Assembly (NCBI GenBank): GCA_026391835.1
Contig: JAPLDF010000038.1
Span: 1 to 64,000 of the forward strand
Source of the DNA: Bacteroidota bacterium
GTDB lineage: Bacteria > Bacteroidota > Bacteroidia > Bacteroidales > FEN-979
Length of the DNA stretch: 64,000 nt
Direction: 5' to 3'
Shown here piece after piece: positions 15,844 to 25,338 of the stretch (within the stretch, counting starts at the first letter, position 1; every line of letters begins with the position of its first letter). Under the pieces are notes generated by a model. It made no database searches and was not told the DNA's origin. It saw nothing but the letters and a program-made list of their open reading frames with translations. Made by a program: the position numbers and the translations under genes.

Positions 15844-18240
15844 ATGAACCGGATCCATCTTAAAGTCTTTATTCTCATATTTATGATGAGTGCATTTACA
15901 CTCAATGCGCAAACCTATGGTGATTACACTTTTTACGCACCCAAAACCAACGGCAAGGCATACCTTGTTGATATGAGCGGAAACACTTACCACACCTGGA
16001 CATTCGCCGCCAATGCCCCCACCGGATATTCTTCCTATTTACTCCAGGGGGGAACCGTGCTGAGAACCGTGGCAAAGACGGGAAACTCCTTTACAGGCGG
16101 ACCCGTTTGCGGGGAGGTACAAAAAGTTGACTGGAACGGAAATGTCGTATGGGACTTCGTTTATTCCACCACTACCTATTGTTCGCATCATGATATTTGC
16201 CCTATGCCAAACGGGAATGTACTGCTGATCGCATACGAATCAAAGACACCGGCGGAGGTGACCCAGGCCGGCTGTTCACAAAGCATTACCATGTGGCCTG
16301 AAAGGATCGTTGAGATTCAGCCATCGGGCACCACGGGAGGAACCGTGGTATGGGAGTGGCATGCATGGGATCACCTTTGCCAGAACTACAACGCTGCCAA
16401 AAGCAATTATGTCACATCCATCGTGCAGCACCCGGAATTGCTTAACATCAATTATAACACCCAGAAAGACTGGATGCATGCGAACGGGATCGACTACAAC
16501 GCAGCCCTCGACCAGATCACCTTCTCTTCGCATTATTTAAATGAACTCTATGTGATCGATCACAGCACGACCACTGCCCAGGCCGCAGGGCATACCGGCG
16601 GAAACTCGGGCAAAGGCGGGGATTTACTCTACCGGTGGGGAAATCCTGCCGCTTACCAGGCATCGGGTACAACCATCTTCAACGTGGTTCATGATGCACA
16701 CTGGGTGCCGGCTGATTGCCCGAATGCAAATTACCTTGCCGGGTTCAACAACAAAGGCGGTACGGGCAATAAAACATGCGTCGACCTTATCAACCCGCCT
16801 TACAACGGGTATAATTACAACCTCACCCCCGGCTCCGCCTACGCCCCGGCCACCTATGACTGGCGTCATACCTACAGCGGCACGCCCACCCAGGACGAGG
16901 GAAATTCGCAGCAACTGCCTAACGGGAATACCCTGGTCTGCATTTCATTCTCAGGATATATTTACGAAATCAACCCAGGTCAGACGGTTGTATGGTCAAA
17001 AACCATTGCAGGTTCGGTTACCAATGCCTTCCGGTATACCGCCTGTTATGTCAACGGCCCGGGGACGGTCACAGCAACCGCATCACCAAACCAGGTCTGC
17101 ACGGGAACATCTGTCCAGCTTACCGCAACCCCTTCGGGCGGCACATCCAACACCTATTCCTGGACATCGCTTCCGGCAGGGTTTACCTCCACCCTGCAAA
17201 ACCCTGTTGTTTCGCCTGCCGTCACCACAAGCTATATTGTAACCATGACCAGCGGCACCTGCTCTGCCGGTGATACCGTTACCGTTACCGTCATCCCGCA
17301 GCCCACGGTGGCGGCAAGTGCCTACCCATCGCAGGTATGCCCGTTTGCATCAGCACAACTTTCGGCCGTACCAAGCGGAACCGGCCCCTATTCCTATTCC
17401 TGGACCTCCGTTCCTGCAGGATTCACCTCCGCCCTGCAGAACCCGGTTGTAAACCCGGGTGTGGCAACAACCTATACGGTTACCATCACCAGCGGGACCT
17501 GCACGGCAACGAACTCCACAACAGTCGACATGCTTGCGCCGCCTACGGTCCTCGCCACCGCCGACCCCCAGGAGATATGCCCCAATGGCTCATCACAGCT
17601 GAATGCCACCCCCGGCGGAACGGCAAACTACGTTTACGCCTGGACCTCCATCCCTGCAGGATTCACCTCCGCCCTGCCCAACCCGGCTGTATCCCCTTCT
17701 GCAACAACGATGTACATCGCCGGCATCTTGGCCGACGGCTGCCAGGCCTCCGATTCGGTGCTGGTTACCGTCGACGCATTGCCAGCCACGCCGGTCATTA
17801 CCCTCAGCGGCGATTCGCTGATGTCGAGTTCACCCGCCGGGAACCAGTGGTACCTGGATGGCGGCATCCTCAGCGGGGCTACCGGACAGTACCTCCTGAT
17901 CCCCCAACCCGGATCCTACCAGGTACAGGTTACCGGCTCCACCGGTTGCATCTCCCAGATGTCGGCCCCCTTCATCTATGTGGGCATCGGCGAAGCGATC
18001 GACGGATGTAGTGTCACTGTTTATCCCAACCCGACAAACGGCACCATCAGGGTCGGCGGCACCGGGCTGGAGAACAGGTCGTTCGACGCCAGGTTGTTCA
18101 ACTCCCTGGGCAGGATGGTTCTCTCTTCGAAAAACATCTGTACATTTGATCTTTCAGGGATGGCAGGCGGAATATATTATCTTTCCATTGTGACAGACCG
18201 GTCGGAATCACTTACAAAAAAGATCATCCTGATTAAATAA
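15844..18240 (+). CDS. Secreted aryl-sulfate sulfotransferase-like protein with Ig-like repeats and T9SS sorting domain
   Basis: 798 residues. A signal peptide (to about residue 22, NAQ) leads into a domain of about 360 residues that resembles bacterial arylsulfotransferases (ASST): SHHDICPMPNGNVLL (His115/116), WMHANGIDY (His212), FSSHYLNELYVIDHS (His230), GDLLYRWGNP and VVHDAHWVP (His283/286). ASST enzymes move sulfate between phenols using an active-site His; which His here is catalytic cannot be settled by eye. Residues about 400-645 hold three similar PKD/Ig-like repeats (TATASPNQVC, AASAYPSQVC, LATADPQEIC), and the end (VTVYPNPTNGTIRV onward) is a type A T9SS sorting domain. It should be exported to the cell surface. 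A close paralogue follows six bases later. Confidence 0.85.
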   Translation: MNRIHLKVFILIFMMSAFTLNAQTYGDYTFYAPKTNGKAYLVDMSGNTYHTWTFAANAPTGYSSYLLQGGTVLRTVAKTGNSFTGGPVCGEVQKVDWNGNVVWDFVYSTTTYCSHHDICPMPNGNVLLIAYESKTPAEVTQAGCSQSITMWPERIVEIQPSGTTGGTVVWEWHAWDHLCQNYNAAKSNYVTSIVQHPELLNINYNTQKDWMHANGIDYNAALDQITFSSHYLNELYVIDHSTTTAQAAGHTGGNSGKGGDLLYRWGNPAAYQASGTTIFNVVHDAHWVPADCPNANYLAGFNNKGGTGNKTCVDLINPPYNGYNYNLTPGSAYAPATYDWRHTYSGTPTQDEGNSQQLPNGNTLVCISFSGYIYEINPGQTVVWSKTIAGSVTNAFRYTACYVNGPGTVTATASPNQVCTGTSVQLTATPSGGTSNTYSWTSLPAGFTSTLQNPVVSPAVTTSYIVTMTSGTCSAGDTVTVTVIPQPTVAASAYPSQVCPFASAQLSAVPSGTGPYSYSWTSVPAGFTSALQNPVVNPGVATTYTVTITSGTCTATNSTTVDMLAPPTVLATADPQEICPNGSSQLNATPGGTANYVYAWTSIPAGFTSALPNPAVSPSATTMYIAGILADGCQASDSVLVTVDALPATPVITLSGDSLMSSSPAGNQWYLDGGILSGATGQYLLIPQPGSYQVQVTGSTGCISQMSAPFIYVGIGEAIDGCSVTVYPNPTNGTIRVGGTGLENRSFDARLFNSLGRMVLSSKNICTFDLSGMAGGIYYLSIVTDRSESLTKKIILIK

Positions 18241-18275
18241 CATAATTGTTTGTCGTGACAACCATAAAGAAAGAT

Positions 18276-20024
18276 ATGCAAAAAATATTTCATTTTCGCC
18301 ACCGCTTCAGGGTTGCCATGTTGTCGACCGCGTGGTTATTTGGCTTCCTTTTCCTCATGGGTTCAGTGGGTTCCCAGACGTACGACGGGTACACGCTCTA
18401 TTTTCCGCAGGGAGGCACGAAAGCTTACCTGGTTGATCTTTCCGGGAACACCTATCACACATGGACCTTCAGTGCAAGCAAACAGACCTGTTATGCCAGC
18501 TACCTGCTTGCGGGGGGGGTATTGCTGAGAACCGTCAACCACCAGGGAAACTCCTTTACCGGGGGCCCGATTTCAGGGGAGGTGCAAAAAGTCGACTGGA
18601 ACGGCAATGTTCTATGGGATTTTGTCTATTCCACCACTGATTACTGCTCCCATCACGACATTCACGGCATGCCCAACGGCAACGTCCTGCTGATCGCCTA
18701 TGAGCGCAAGAGTGCGGCCCAGGTGACCCAGGCGGGATGCTCCCAGGGCATCGAGATGTGGCCCGATAAAATCGTCGAGATCCAGCCTTCGGGAACAAGC
18801 GGCGGAACAGTGGTTTGGGAATGGCATGCGTGGGATCACCTTGTACAGAATTTTGACCCGGCTAAAAGCAACTACGGCGTGGTGGCCGACCATCCCGAAC
18901 TGCTCAACATCAACTACCATACATCAAAAGACTGGATGCACATGAACGGGGTTGACTACAACGAAACGCTGGACCAGGTCACATTCAGTTCACATGCGCT
19001 CAATGAGATTTATGTAATCGATCACAGCACCACAACTGCGGAAGCTGCATCACATGCCGGGGGAAATTCGGGAAAGGGCGGGGACCTTCTCTACCGCTGG
19101 GGGAATCCGGCCGCTTACAATACTGCCGGAACCACAGATTTCAACGTGGTTCACGACGCACACTGGGTACCTGCCGACAATCCCCTGTTCCCGAATGCAC
19201 TTGGCGGCTTCAACAACAAGGGAGGTACCGGCGGAAAAACCTGCGTCGACCTGGTCAATCCGCCCTACAACGGGTACAATTACACCCTGGTTCCGGGTAC
19301 GGCATATGCACCTGCAACCTATGACTGGAGAAACACCTACAGCGGCAATACGAGCCCGGACAATGGAAATTCGCAGCAGCTGCCAAACGGGAACACGCTG
19401 ATCTGCATTGGCATGTCGGGTTTTATCTACGAGATCGACTCAAACCAGGTCCAGGTGTGGTCGAAAAGTGCCGGAAGCACCCTGGCCCAGTCGTTCCGTT
19501 ACCCCCCATGCTTTATAACAGGAACCTATGGGGCAACGGCAACCGGTTCTCCTGCAACAATCGCTCCCGGGGGCAGTTCGCAACTTGGTGTTTCGGTTAC
19601 GGGTGGCGTCGCATATACTTATTCCTGGATGTCAAACCCGCCGGGGTTTTCATCCGGCCTGCAAAATCCCGTTGTTTCACCTGCTGCAACAACAACGTAT
19701 TATGCAACGGTTAAGAATGGCCCCTGTTCGGCCACGGATTCCATCGTGATCACCGTTGATGGTACCGGCATAGGTGAATCCTCCTTCAGAAACGAGATCA
19801 GGATATTCCCCAACCCGGCTACTAATTGGATCACCGTTACCGGGAAGCGCCTTGAAAACACATCATTCACCGTGACCATATTCAATGCCCTCGGGAAGGT
19901 CGCGGGGACATTCAGGAACCAGCATACGCTGGACCTTTCAGGGCTTCCAGGCGGAATCTATTACCTTACGCTGCTTACCGGCAACCGGGAATATGCCGGT
20001 GAAAAAATAATTCTTGTTAAATAA
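18276..20024 (+). CDS. Second aryl-sulfate sulfotransferase-like T9SS protein (paralogue)
   Basis: 582 residues from ATG 18276; the frame extends to 18246 but the upstream codons are not signal-like. After the signal peptide it repeats nearly every block of its neighbour: YLVDLSGNTYHTWTF, SHHDIHGMPNGNVLL, DWMHMNGVDY, FSSHALNEIYVIDHS, GDLLYRWGNP and VVHDAHWVP. It has only one Ig-like repeat (near residues 430-510) and a T9SS type A tail (IFPNPATNWITV). The two genes are a tandem duplication that has since diverged in repeat number. The short gap to the upstream gene implies co-transcription. As with the paralogue, the sulfotransferase activity is inferred from the fold family, not shown. Confidence 0.85.
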   Translation: MQKIFHFRHRFRVAMLSTAWLFGFLFLMGSVGSQTYDGYTLYFPQGGTKAYLVDLSGNTYHTWTFSASKQTCYASYLLAGGVLLRTVNHQGNSFTGGPISGEVQKVDWNGNVLWDFVYSTTDYCSHHDIHGMPNGNVLLIAYERKSAAQVTQAGCSQGIEMWPDKIVEIQPSGTSGGTVVWEWHAWDHLVQNFDPAKSNYGVVADHPELLNINYHTSKDWMHMNGVDYNETLDQVTFSSHALNEIYVIDHSTTTAEAASHAGGNSGKGGDLLYRWGNPAAYNTAGTTDFNVVHDAHWVPADNPLFPNALGGFNNKGGTGGKTCVDLVNPPYNGYNYTLVPGTAYAPATYDWRNTYSGNTSPDNGNSQQLPNGNTLICIGMSGFIYEIDSNQVQVWSKSAGSTLAQSFRYPPCFITGTYGATATGSPATIAPGGSSQLGVSVTGGVAYTYSWMSNPPGFSSGLQNPVVSPAATTTYYATVKNGPCSATDSIVITVDGTGIGESSFRNEIRIFPNPATNWITVTGKRLENTSFTVTIFNALGKVAGTFRNQHTLDLSGLPGGIYYLTLLTGNREYAGEKIILVK

Positions 20025-20040
20025 CCTAAAAGAAAAAAAC

Positions 20041-21255
20041 ATGAAACCAATTATCCGCAACATGCTGCTTCTCCTGCTGGTGCTTGCAGGATCCGTTATC
20101 CGGGCGCAGCAATTCACCAACTACACCTCCGCAAACGGACTTCCTTCCGACAATGTGACGGGTGTCGCCATCGATGCCGGCAACCACAAATGGTTTGGCA
20201 CACAGGCCGGGGTTGCCACATTCAACGACACCGCCTGGACTACCTACACGACTGCAAACGGATTGATTGACAATTACATTAACTGCATCGCTGTAGATGT
20301 AAACAACCATGTTTGGGTAGGAACGGATTATGGCGTCAGTAAATTTGACGGTTCGGTGTGGACATCCTATACTGCTGTCCACGGCCTTGTGAACAATACA
20401 GTGAACTATATTGCCGGCGATCCCGACGGAAGCGTGTGGATCGGAACCGGCAACGGCTTGTCAAACTTTAACGGCACAACGTGGAAAAACTACACCACCA
20501 CGGATGGATTGCCCGGCAACCTCATCAGCTACATCGCCATCGACGGGAGCGGGAACAAATGGCTGGGAACCTTTCTTGGGGGAGTGTCCAAATTCAACGG
20601 AACGACGTTTACAAATTTCACCATGGCGGCCGACAGCCTTCCTTCCGACAACATTTATGCGATCGGCATGGGGGCCAACAAAACAAAATGGATCGGCACA
20701 TACAACGGGGTGGCGGTTTTCGACAGCCTCGACCATTGGGTTTGTACGTACAGGAAAGCCCAGGGAATGTTAAACAGCTTCGTCACCGACCTCGCCATGG
20801 ATTCAAGAAAGACGATGTGGTTCGGACTTTACGACATCTATAACCAGGAAGGGGGAATTACCCGCAACAATGCCAGCGACTGGCGCTCCTATACCGTTGC
20901 CAACGGCCTGGTCAACACACTTGTTAAAAGGGTTGCCGTTGACAAGTCCGACTTCATCTGGATTACAACCGGATCGGGCGTTTCCAAATTGTATGACCCC
21001 ACTTCGGGTGTGGGCGAACCGGCCGGGATGACGTTGAATATTTTTCCAAACCCCGCAACCACCGAAATCCACCTGGATGGCCTGGCCACCTCCGGAAAAC
21101 TTTCGGTCATGACAATTGACGGGAAAGTACGCATGTCGCAACTCCTTGTGAAAGGCTCAAACGTTGTCAGCCTCCAGGGCCTGCCTGCCGGGGTTTACCT
21201 TATGAAATATGCAACCGGGCAGGGCAGTTACTCAGGAAAACTTGTTATCAGGTGA
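20041..21255 (+). CDS. Reg_prop-type beta-propeller protein with T9SS sorting domain
   Basis: 404 residues from ATG 20041, 17 bases after the preceding stop. After a signal peptide (GSVIRAQ) it has about seven repeats of the pattern GLPSDNV..IAID..GN.KWFGT..GVSKFNGT.WT.YT, the two-component-regulator propeller blade (PF07494). Such blades usually form the sensor part of hybrid kinases, but here there is no membrane helix or kinase. The chain ends in a T9SS type A sorting domain (LNIFPNPATTEIHL), so it is a secreted or surface propeller. Its stop overlaps the GTG start of the next gene. Ligand unknown. Confidence 0.85.
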   Translation: MKPIIRNMLLLLLVLAGSVIRAQQFTNYTSANGLPSDNVTGVAIDAGNHKWFGTQAGVATFNDTAWTTYTTANGLIDNYINCIAVDVNNHVWVGTDYGVSKFDGSVWTSYTAVHGLVNNTVNYIAGDPDGSVWIGTGNGLSNFNGTTWKNYTTTDGLPGNLISYIAIDGSGNKWLGTFLGGVSKFNGTTFTNFTMAADSLPSDNIYAIGMGANKTKWIGTYNGVAVFDSLDHWVCTYRKAQGMLNSFVTDLAMDSRKTMWFGLYDIYNQEGGITRNNASDWRSYTVANGLVNTLVKRVAVDKSDFIWITTGSGVSKLYDPTSGVGEPAGMTLNIFPNPATTEIHLDGLATSGKLSVMTIDGKVRMSQLLVKGSNVVSLQGLPAGVYLMKYATGQGSYSGKLVIR

Positions 21256-23510
21256 GGCAGACAATCTTTGCAATAATCTTTTTTGCCTTCCTGTTCCCGG
21301 TGATGGGACAGGAAGGGTTTTACGATGTGGGGAAGATCCAGGAGATCAGGATCATCATGCATGAGAAGAACTGGAAACATATGCTCGACAGCGTATTTAC
21401 ATCAAGCCTGGGAAATGACCGCCTGGACTGTGACATCCTGATCAACGGGCAGCTTCTCAAAAACGTTGGGATCCGTTACAAAGGATTCAGTTCCGTGGAT
21501 GTGAAGGATGTTAAAAACCCGTTCAACATCGACCTGGCCTACAGCCGGAATAACAACAACTACAAGGGATATACGAGTTTAAGGCTGGGAAATGTCAACT
21601 ACGACCCCTCTTTTATCCGGGAAGCCCTGTCGTATGAGATCGCCAGGAAGTACATGCCGGCGAGTCATGCGAATTTTGCGCATGTTTATGTCAATGATAC
21701 CCTGCTCGGACTTTATTCCAACGTGGAGGCGGTAAATGCGGAATTCCTGACCGGGTATTTCTCCGGCAATGGCAACAGTTTTATCAAGGGATCGCCCGCA
21801 ACGCTTGAATACCCGTTCGGCCAGAATGCAAACCTTGCAAATACGCACGGTACCGATTCCACGGCTTACCAGCCCTTTTATGCGCTTGAATCGGATTACG
21901 GCTGGTCTGACCTTTACCATTTCATTGCTGTCCTGAACCAGGATCCCGACAGCATTTCACAGGTGCTGAATGTTGACCGTGCCCTGTGGATGCATGCATT
22001 CAATTACGCACTGCTCAACCTCGACAGCTACATCGGGTATTCACAGAATTACTACATGTACAAAGATAACAACGGGATTTTTCAAATGATCCCGTGGGAC
22101 ATGAACATGTCGTTCGGCAGCTTCCGCCATTCCGACGGGTCTACCCATTTCAACGGGCTGACCATCCCGCAGACCAAACAGCTGAACCCGCTCGGGCTAA
22201 TTGATTTCGCCGTATCCCCGCGTCCCCTGGTAACCAAACTGCTGAAGAATGACACGCTGAGGAGAATGTTCCTGGCACATATGCGGACGATCGTGGAGGA
22301 GAATTTAAGCAACAATGAATATTTCACAAGGGGGCAACTCATTCAGGCAGTCATCGACTCGTCGGTCAATGAAGATACGAACAAGTTTTACTCCTACGAA
22401 TATTTCCATGAAAACCTGCTGAACACCGTCGGAAGTTCCGGTTCGGCCAATGAATTCCCGGGGATCAGGGACCTTGTCGAGGCCAGGGTGAACTATCTTG
22501 ACACTTTGCCCGGCATCCGGGGCGCCCCGGTGATCGGGTGGCACCGGCATGATCCGGAAGTCCCGGTAAAGGGTCAACAGGCCTGGTTCACCGTGCAGGC
22601 AACCGGAACGTCCAGGGTTTTCCTTGGCTTCCGCTTCCGGTCTGCTGATGCGTTCACGAAGATCCCGATGGAAGATGACGGGAACCACCATGACAGTATT
22701 GCCGGAGACGGGATTTACGGGGCATCCCTCCTTCTCACCGGCCCCGTGATCCAGTATTATTTTTACGCTGAAAACGACAGTGCGGGCATCTTTTCGCCTG
22801 AAAGGGCCGAATACCAATTCTTCTCCCTCCAGCCGATGATCGTTGTCGGGGACGTGGTGCTGAATGAGTTCCACACCGGAAGCGGCATTGAAACCTGGAT
22901 CGAACTGCTCAATACCTCTTCCGAGCCCCTGAACCTGGGAGGGATGAAACTTTCCGACGACCCGGCTTCTCCTGCAAAATGGGAAATCCAGGATACGGTC
23001 ATCCCGCCTAAAAAATATCTCCTTATCTACCCGGGCGAGAATATCAAAGCAGGAACGACGGCATCATCCATCACGCTTCCCACGTCGAGAGGCACCCTGC
23101 GGTTGTCGAACGCATCGGGCCTGGCAGTCGATTCGGCCAGTTACGGGCTGCAGGTTGCGGGAAAGAGCACGGGCAGATATCCGAACGGAACCGGTGCGAT
23201 GACCTTTATGCTTCCGACAAAGGGAAGCTACAACACTTCCGGGACAACACCCGGAACAGGGTTCCTCCTCTACCCGAACCCCGCAAGGGAAGTGGTCAAC
23301 ATCGAGATCATGGACCATTCGGGGCCGGTAAGCGTAACGATTATCAACTCCCTCGGAAAACCGGTCCTCGAAAATACCACTCTTTACAATACCAGCCTGG
23401 TACAGCCCGTGGCACAACCGGTTGATATTTCGACCCTCGGCAGCGGGCTCTATATGATACGGGTTGGCTGCAACGGGGCTGTCACAACCCAAAAACTCGT
23501 TATTTATTAA
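21252..23510 (+). CDS. CotH-kinase family protein with lamin-tail domain and T9SS sorting domain
   Basis: 752 residues. The GTG start at 21252 overlaps the upstream TGA (GTGA), giving translational coupling and a good signal peptide (FAIIFFAFLFPVMGQ). Residues about 25-390 are a CotH-type kinase-like domain: VGIRYKGFSS, NLDSYIGYSQNYYMYKDNN (Asp258) and IPWDMNMSFG (Asp283). CotH in Bacillus is an atypical spore-coat protein kinase. Residues about 535-640 (VLNEFHTGSG.ETWIELLNTS) are a lamin-tail domain, and the end (FLLYPNPAREVVNIEI) is a T9SS type A tail. It is predicted to act outside the cell. Its proximity to VTC and DUF4956 genes matches a recurrent neighbourhood of unknown purpose. Confidence 0.87.
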   Translation: MRQTIFAIIFFAFLFPVMGQEGFYDVGKIQEIRIIMHEKNWKHMLDSVFTSSLGNDRLDCDILINGQLLKNVGIRYKGFSSVDVKDVKNPFNIDLAYSRNNNNYKGYTSLRLGNVNYDPSFIREALSYEIARKYMPASHANFAHVYVNDTLLGLYSNVEAVNAEFLTGYFSGNGNSFIKGSPATLEYPFGQNANLANTHGTDSTAYQPFYALESDYGWSDLYHFIAVLNQDPDSISQVLNVDRALWMHAFNYALLNLDSYIGYSQNYYMYKDNNGIFQMIPWDMNMSFGSFRHSDGSTHFNGLTIPQTKQLNPLGLIDFAVSPRPLVTKLLKNDTLRRMFLAHMRTIVEENLSNNEYFTRGQLIQAVIDSSVNEDTNKFYSYEYFHENLLNTVGSSGSANEFPGIRDLVEARVNYLDTLPGIRGAPVIGWHRHDPEVPVKGQQAWFTVQATGTSRVFLGFRFRSADAFTKIPMEDDGNHHDSIAGDGIYGASLLLTGPVIQYYFYAENDSAGIFSPERAEYQFFSLQPMIVVGDVVLNEFHTGSGIETWIELLNTSSEPLNLGGMKLSDDPASPAKWEIQDTVIPPKKYLLIYPGENIKAGTTASSITLPTSRGTLRLSNASGLAVDSASYGLQVAGKSTGRYPNGTGAMTFMLPTKGSYNTSGTTPGTGFLLYPNPAREVVNIEIMDHSGPVSVTIINSLGKPVLENTTLYNTSLVQPVAQPVDISTLGSGLYMIRVGCNGAVTTQKLVIY

Positions 23511-23606
23511 CTTTATGAGATTGTTTAAATTTTTATCAAATTCCCTGGTACACAGATTGTAAAAAACGCTCCTGCAATGAATTAACCCGCAAATAATTAT
23601 ACTTCT

Positions 23607-24023
23607 ATGACATCCAAATTTAAAAAATCCTTCACCATCAGCATGTTATTGCTACTGGCCGTCCCCATGATGATGATTTCATGCAAAAAAGAGCCCGGAA
23701 CAGGCGGCAAATCGACCATCTACGGAAAGGTGCTGGTGAAGGATTACAACTCCACCTTCACTGTGTTGCAGGAGACCTATTATGGTCCCGAGATCTGGGT
23801 TTATCTCATCTATGGCGACGACCGGGATTACGGCGACCGCATCCAGACAAGCTATGACGGGACCTGGGAATTCAAATACCTGCGTGCGGGAACATATAAA
23901 GTTTATGTATTATCCAAGGACTCGACGCTGCAAACCAGTGCGATGGTCCCTGTGATCAGGGAGGTCGTGATCCCCAACAAAAAACAGGAGATTGAAGTGC
24001 CTGATCTCGTAATCTTTAACTAA
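23607..24023 (+). CDS. Lipoprotein with a carboxypeptidase-regulatory-like domain
   Basis: 138 residues. A lipoprotein signal (LLAVPMMMISCKKEP, lipid-bearing Cys26 in the lipobox) leads to one small beta domain: STIYGKVLVKDY near the start, then YDGTWEFKYLRAGTYKVYVLSKD. This is the pattern of the prealbumin/carboxypeptidase-regulatory fold used as a spacer or adhesion module. It stands 97 bases after the CotH gene and six bases before the next, so it opens the VTC/DUF4956 set. No enzymatic motif is seen. Confidence 0.7.
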   Translation: MTSKFKKSFTISMLLLLAVPMMMISCKKEPGTGGKSTIYGKVLVKDYNSTFTVLQETYYGPEIWVYLIYGDDRDYGDRIQTSYDGTWEFKYLRAGTYKVYVLSKDSTLQTSAMVPVIREVVIPNKKQEIEVPDLVIFN

Positions 24024-24029
24024 CCCAAT

Positions 24030-24596
24030 ATGAACCGGACAATTATTTTATTCCTGTGCCTGCTGATCGGGCTCACCGCCCCCTGCCAAAGCAAGAAAGA
24101 ACGAAAGAAATACAAGATCAAGTCGACGACTGAATGGGAAACCACCACCGCTGATGACAAGGCCACGACCTATAAAACATCCTATGAGGAGTTTGACAAG
24201 GCAGGACACACGACGGTAAAAATCGAATATGCTCCCGACGGAACTGTGTCATTTAAGGCAACCGCCGTTTACGACAGTTTCAAAAACAAAACCGAAGAGA
24301 CTGAATTCGACCTGGCAAAAAAGAAAAACCTCCGAAAGACATATAAGTATAACGCCCTGAAAGACATGACCGAGGAGGTGGAGTATGAAGGTACGGGAGC
24401 AATCCGCAAAAAAACGGTATACGCTTACGATGCCAGCGGCAACAAAATTTCCGAAACAGAGTCGGATGCCACGGGAACCCTCCTGAAAAAATCGGTCTAT
24501 ACCTATAATTCCAAAAACCTGAAGACCGGGAAGACCACCGCCCCGGGATCTAAAAAGAAAGACAAGTCGAAAAAGTGGGAATATGTCTACTATTGA
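24030..24596 (+). CDS. Exported YD-repeat-like protein
   Basis: 188 residues with a signal peptide (MNRTIILFLCLLIGLTAPCQ). The mature part is very rich in Lys, Glu, Thr and Tyr, and has about five degenerate units such as TVYAYDASGNKISETE, SVYTYNSKNLKTGKT and EFDLAKKKNLRKTYKY. This is the tyrosine-aspartate (YD/RHS) style of beta repeat. No RHS toxin core or C-terminal effector follows; the chain stops after KWEYVYY. Its last 14 bases overlap the start of the VTC-domain gene. Likely periplasmic; function unknown. Confidence 0.7.
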   Translation: MNRTIILFLCLLIGLTAPCQSKKERKKYKIKSTTEWETTTADDKATTYKTSYEEFDKAGHTTVKIEYAPDGTVSFKATAVYDSFKNKTEETEFDLAKKKNLRKTYKYNALKDMTEEVEYEGTGAIRKKTVYAYDASGNKISETESDATGTLLKKSVYTYNSKNLKTGKTTAPGSKKKDKSKKWEYVYY

Positions 24597-25338
24597 TGAA
24601 ATGATCACACTGTTTGAGCCCATCCCGCTTGAAAAAATGGATGAGGTGAAACTGCTTAACCGGATGGATTCAAAATTCATCTTCAATGCGGCGAAGCTGC
24701 CCTGTGTCCTGGAGCAGCTTTATGCCTCTTACTATGTCCTGGAGATCGGGATGGTCCGGCTTCAGCGGTATGAAACCCTCTATTTCGACACACCAGAACA
24801 CAGGCTGTACCTGAACCATCATAACAAACGGCTGAACCGTTTCAAAGTCCGCAGCCGAAAATACGTCGATTCCGGTCTCTGCTATTTCGAAATCAAGTTC
24901 AAAAACAACAAGGGAAGGACGTTGAAGGAGCGGAACAGGCAAAAAGGTCCGCAGGAGGAGATCACCGGCAAACAGGAGCGCCTGCTGACCACCACGACGA
25001 AACTCACGCCCGGCATGCTTCAGCCTGTCCTCTGGGTTAATTTCACCCGCATCACCCTGGTCAATCATGGCATGTCGGAGCGGGTTACCATCGATACCGG
25101 TCTTACTTTCAGGCACGGACTGGCCGAACGTTCATACCCCGGGTTGGTGATCGCCGAAGTAAAACAGGACAGGTCGGCACCTTCCGTCATTTCCGGTATC
25201 CTGCACAGGGAGCATGTTCCCGGAACGAATATCAGCAAATATTGCCTGGGGATCATCAGTCTCAACCAGGAGATCAAACAAAACAATTTCAAACAGAAAC
25301 TCATTCACATTAACAAACTGAATCATGATATCTGCTAA
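24583..25338 (+). CDS. VTC-domain protein, probable polyphosphate polymerase
   Basis: 251 residues, cytoplasmic by sequence. It matches the VTC domain (PF09359), whose yeast member Vtc4 makes polyphosphate from ATP at the membrane. The charged tunnel residues are kept: Arg27-Asp29-Lys31 (NRMDSKF), YFDTP (67-71), Arg86, Lys88-Arg90-Arg92, Glu103-Lys105-Lys107 (FEIKFK), VNFTRITL, RVTIDTGL and VIAEVKQD. All these are on facing strands of the tunnel in the known fold, so activity is plausible. It overlaps both neighbours, the YD-repeat gene and the DUF4956 gene, and is surely translated with them. Confidence 0.87.
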   Translation: MSTIDEMITLFEPIPLEKMDEVKLLNRMDSKFIFNAAKLPCVLEQLYASYYVLEIGMVRLQRYETLYFDTPEHRLYLNHHNKRLNRFKVRSRKYVDSGLCYFEIKFKNNKGRTLKERNRQKGPQEEITGKQERLLTTTTKLTPGMLQPVLWVNFTRITLVNHGMSERVTIDTGLTFRHGLAERSYPGLVIAEVKQDRSAPSVISGILHREHVPGTNISKYCLGIISLNQEIKQNNFKQKLIHINKLNHDIC

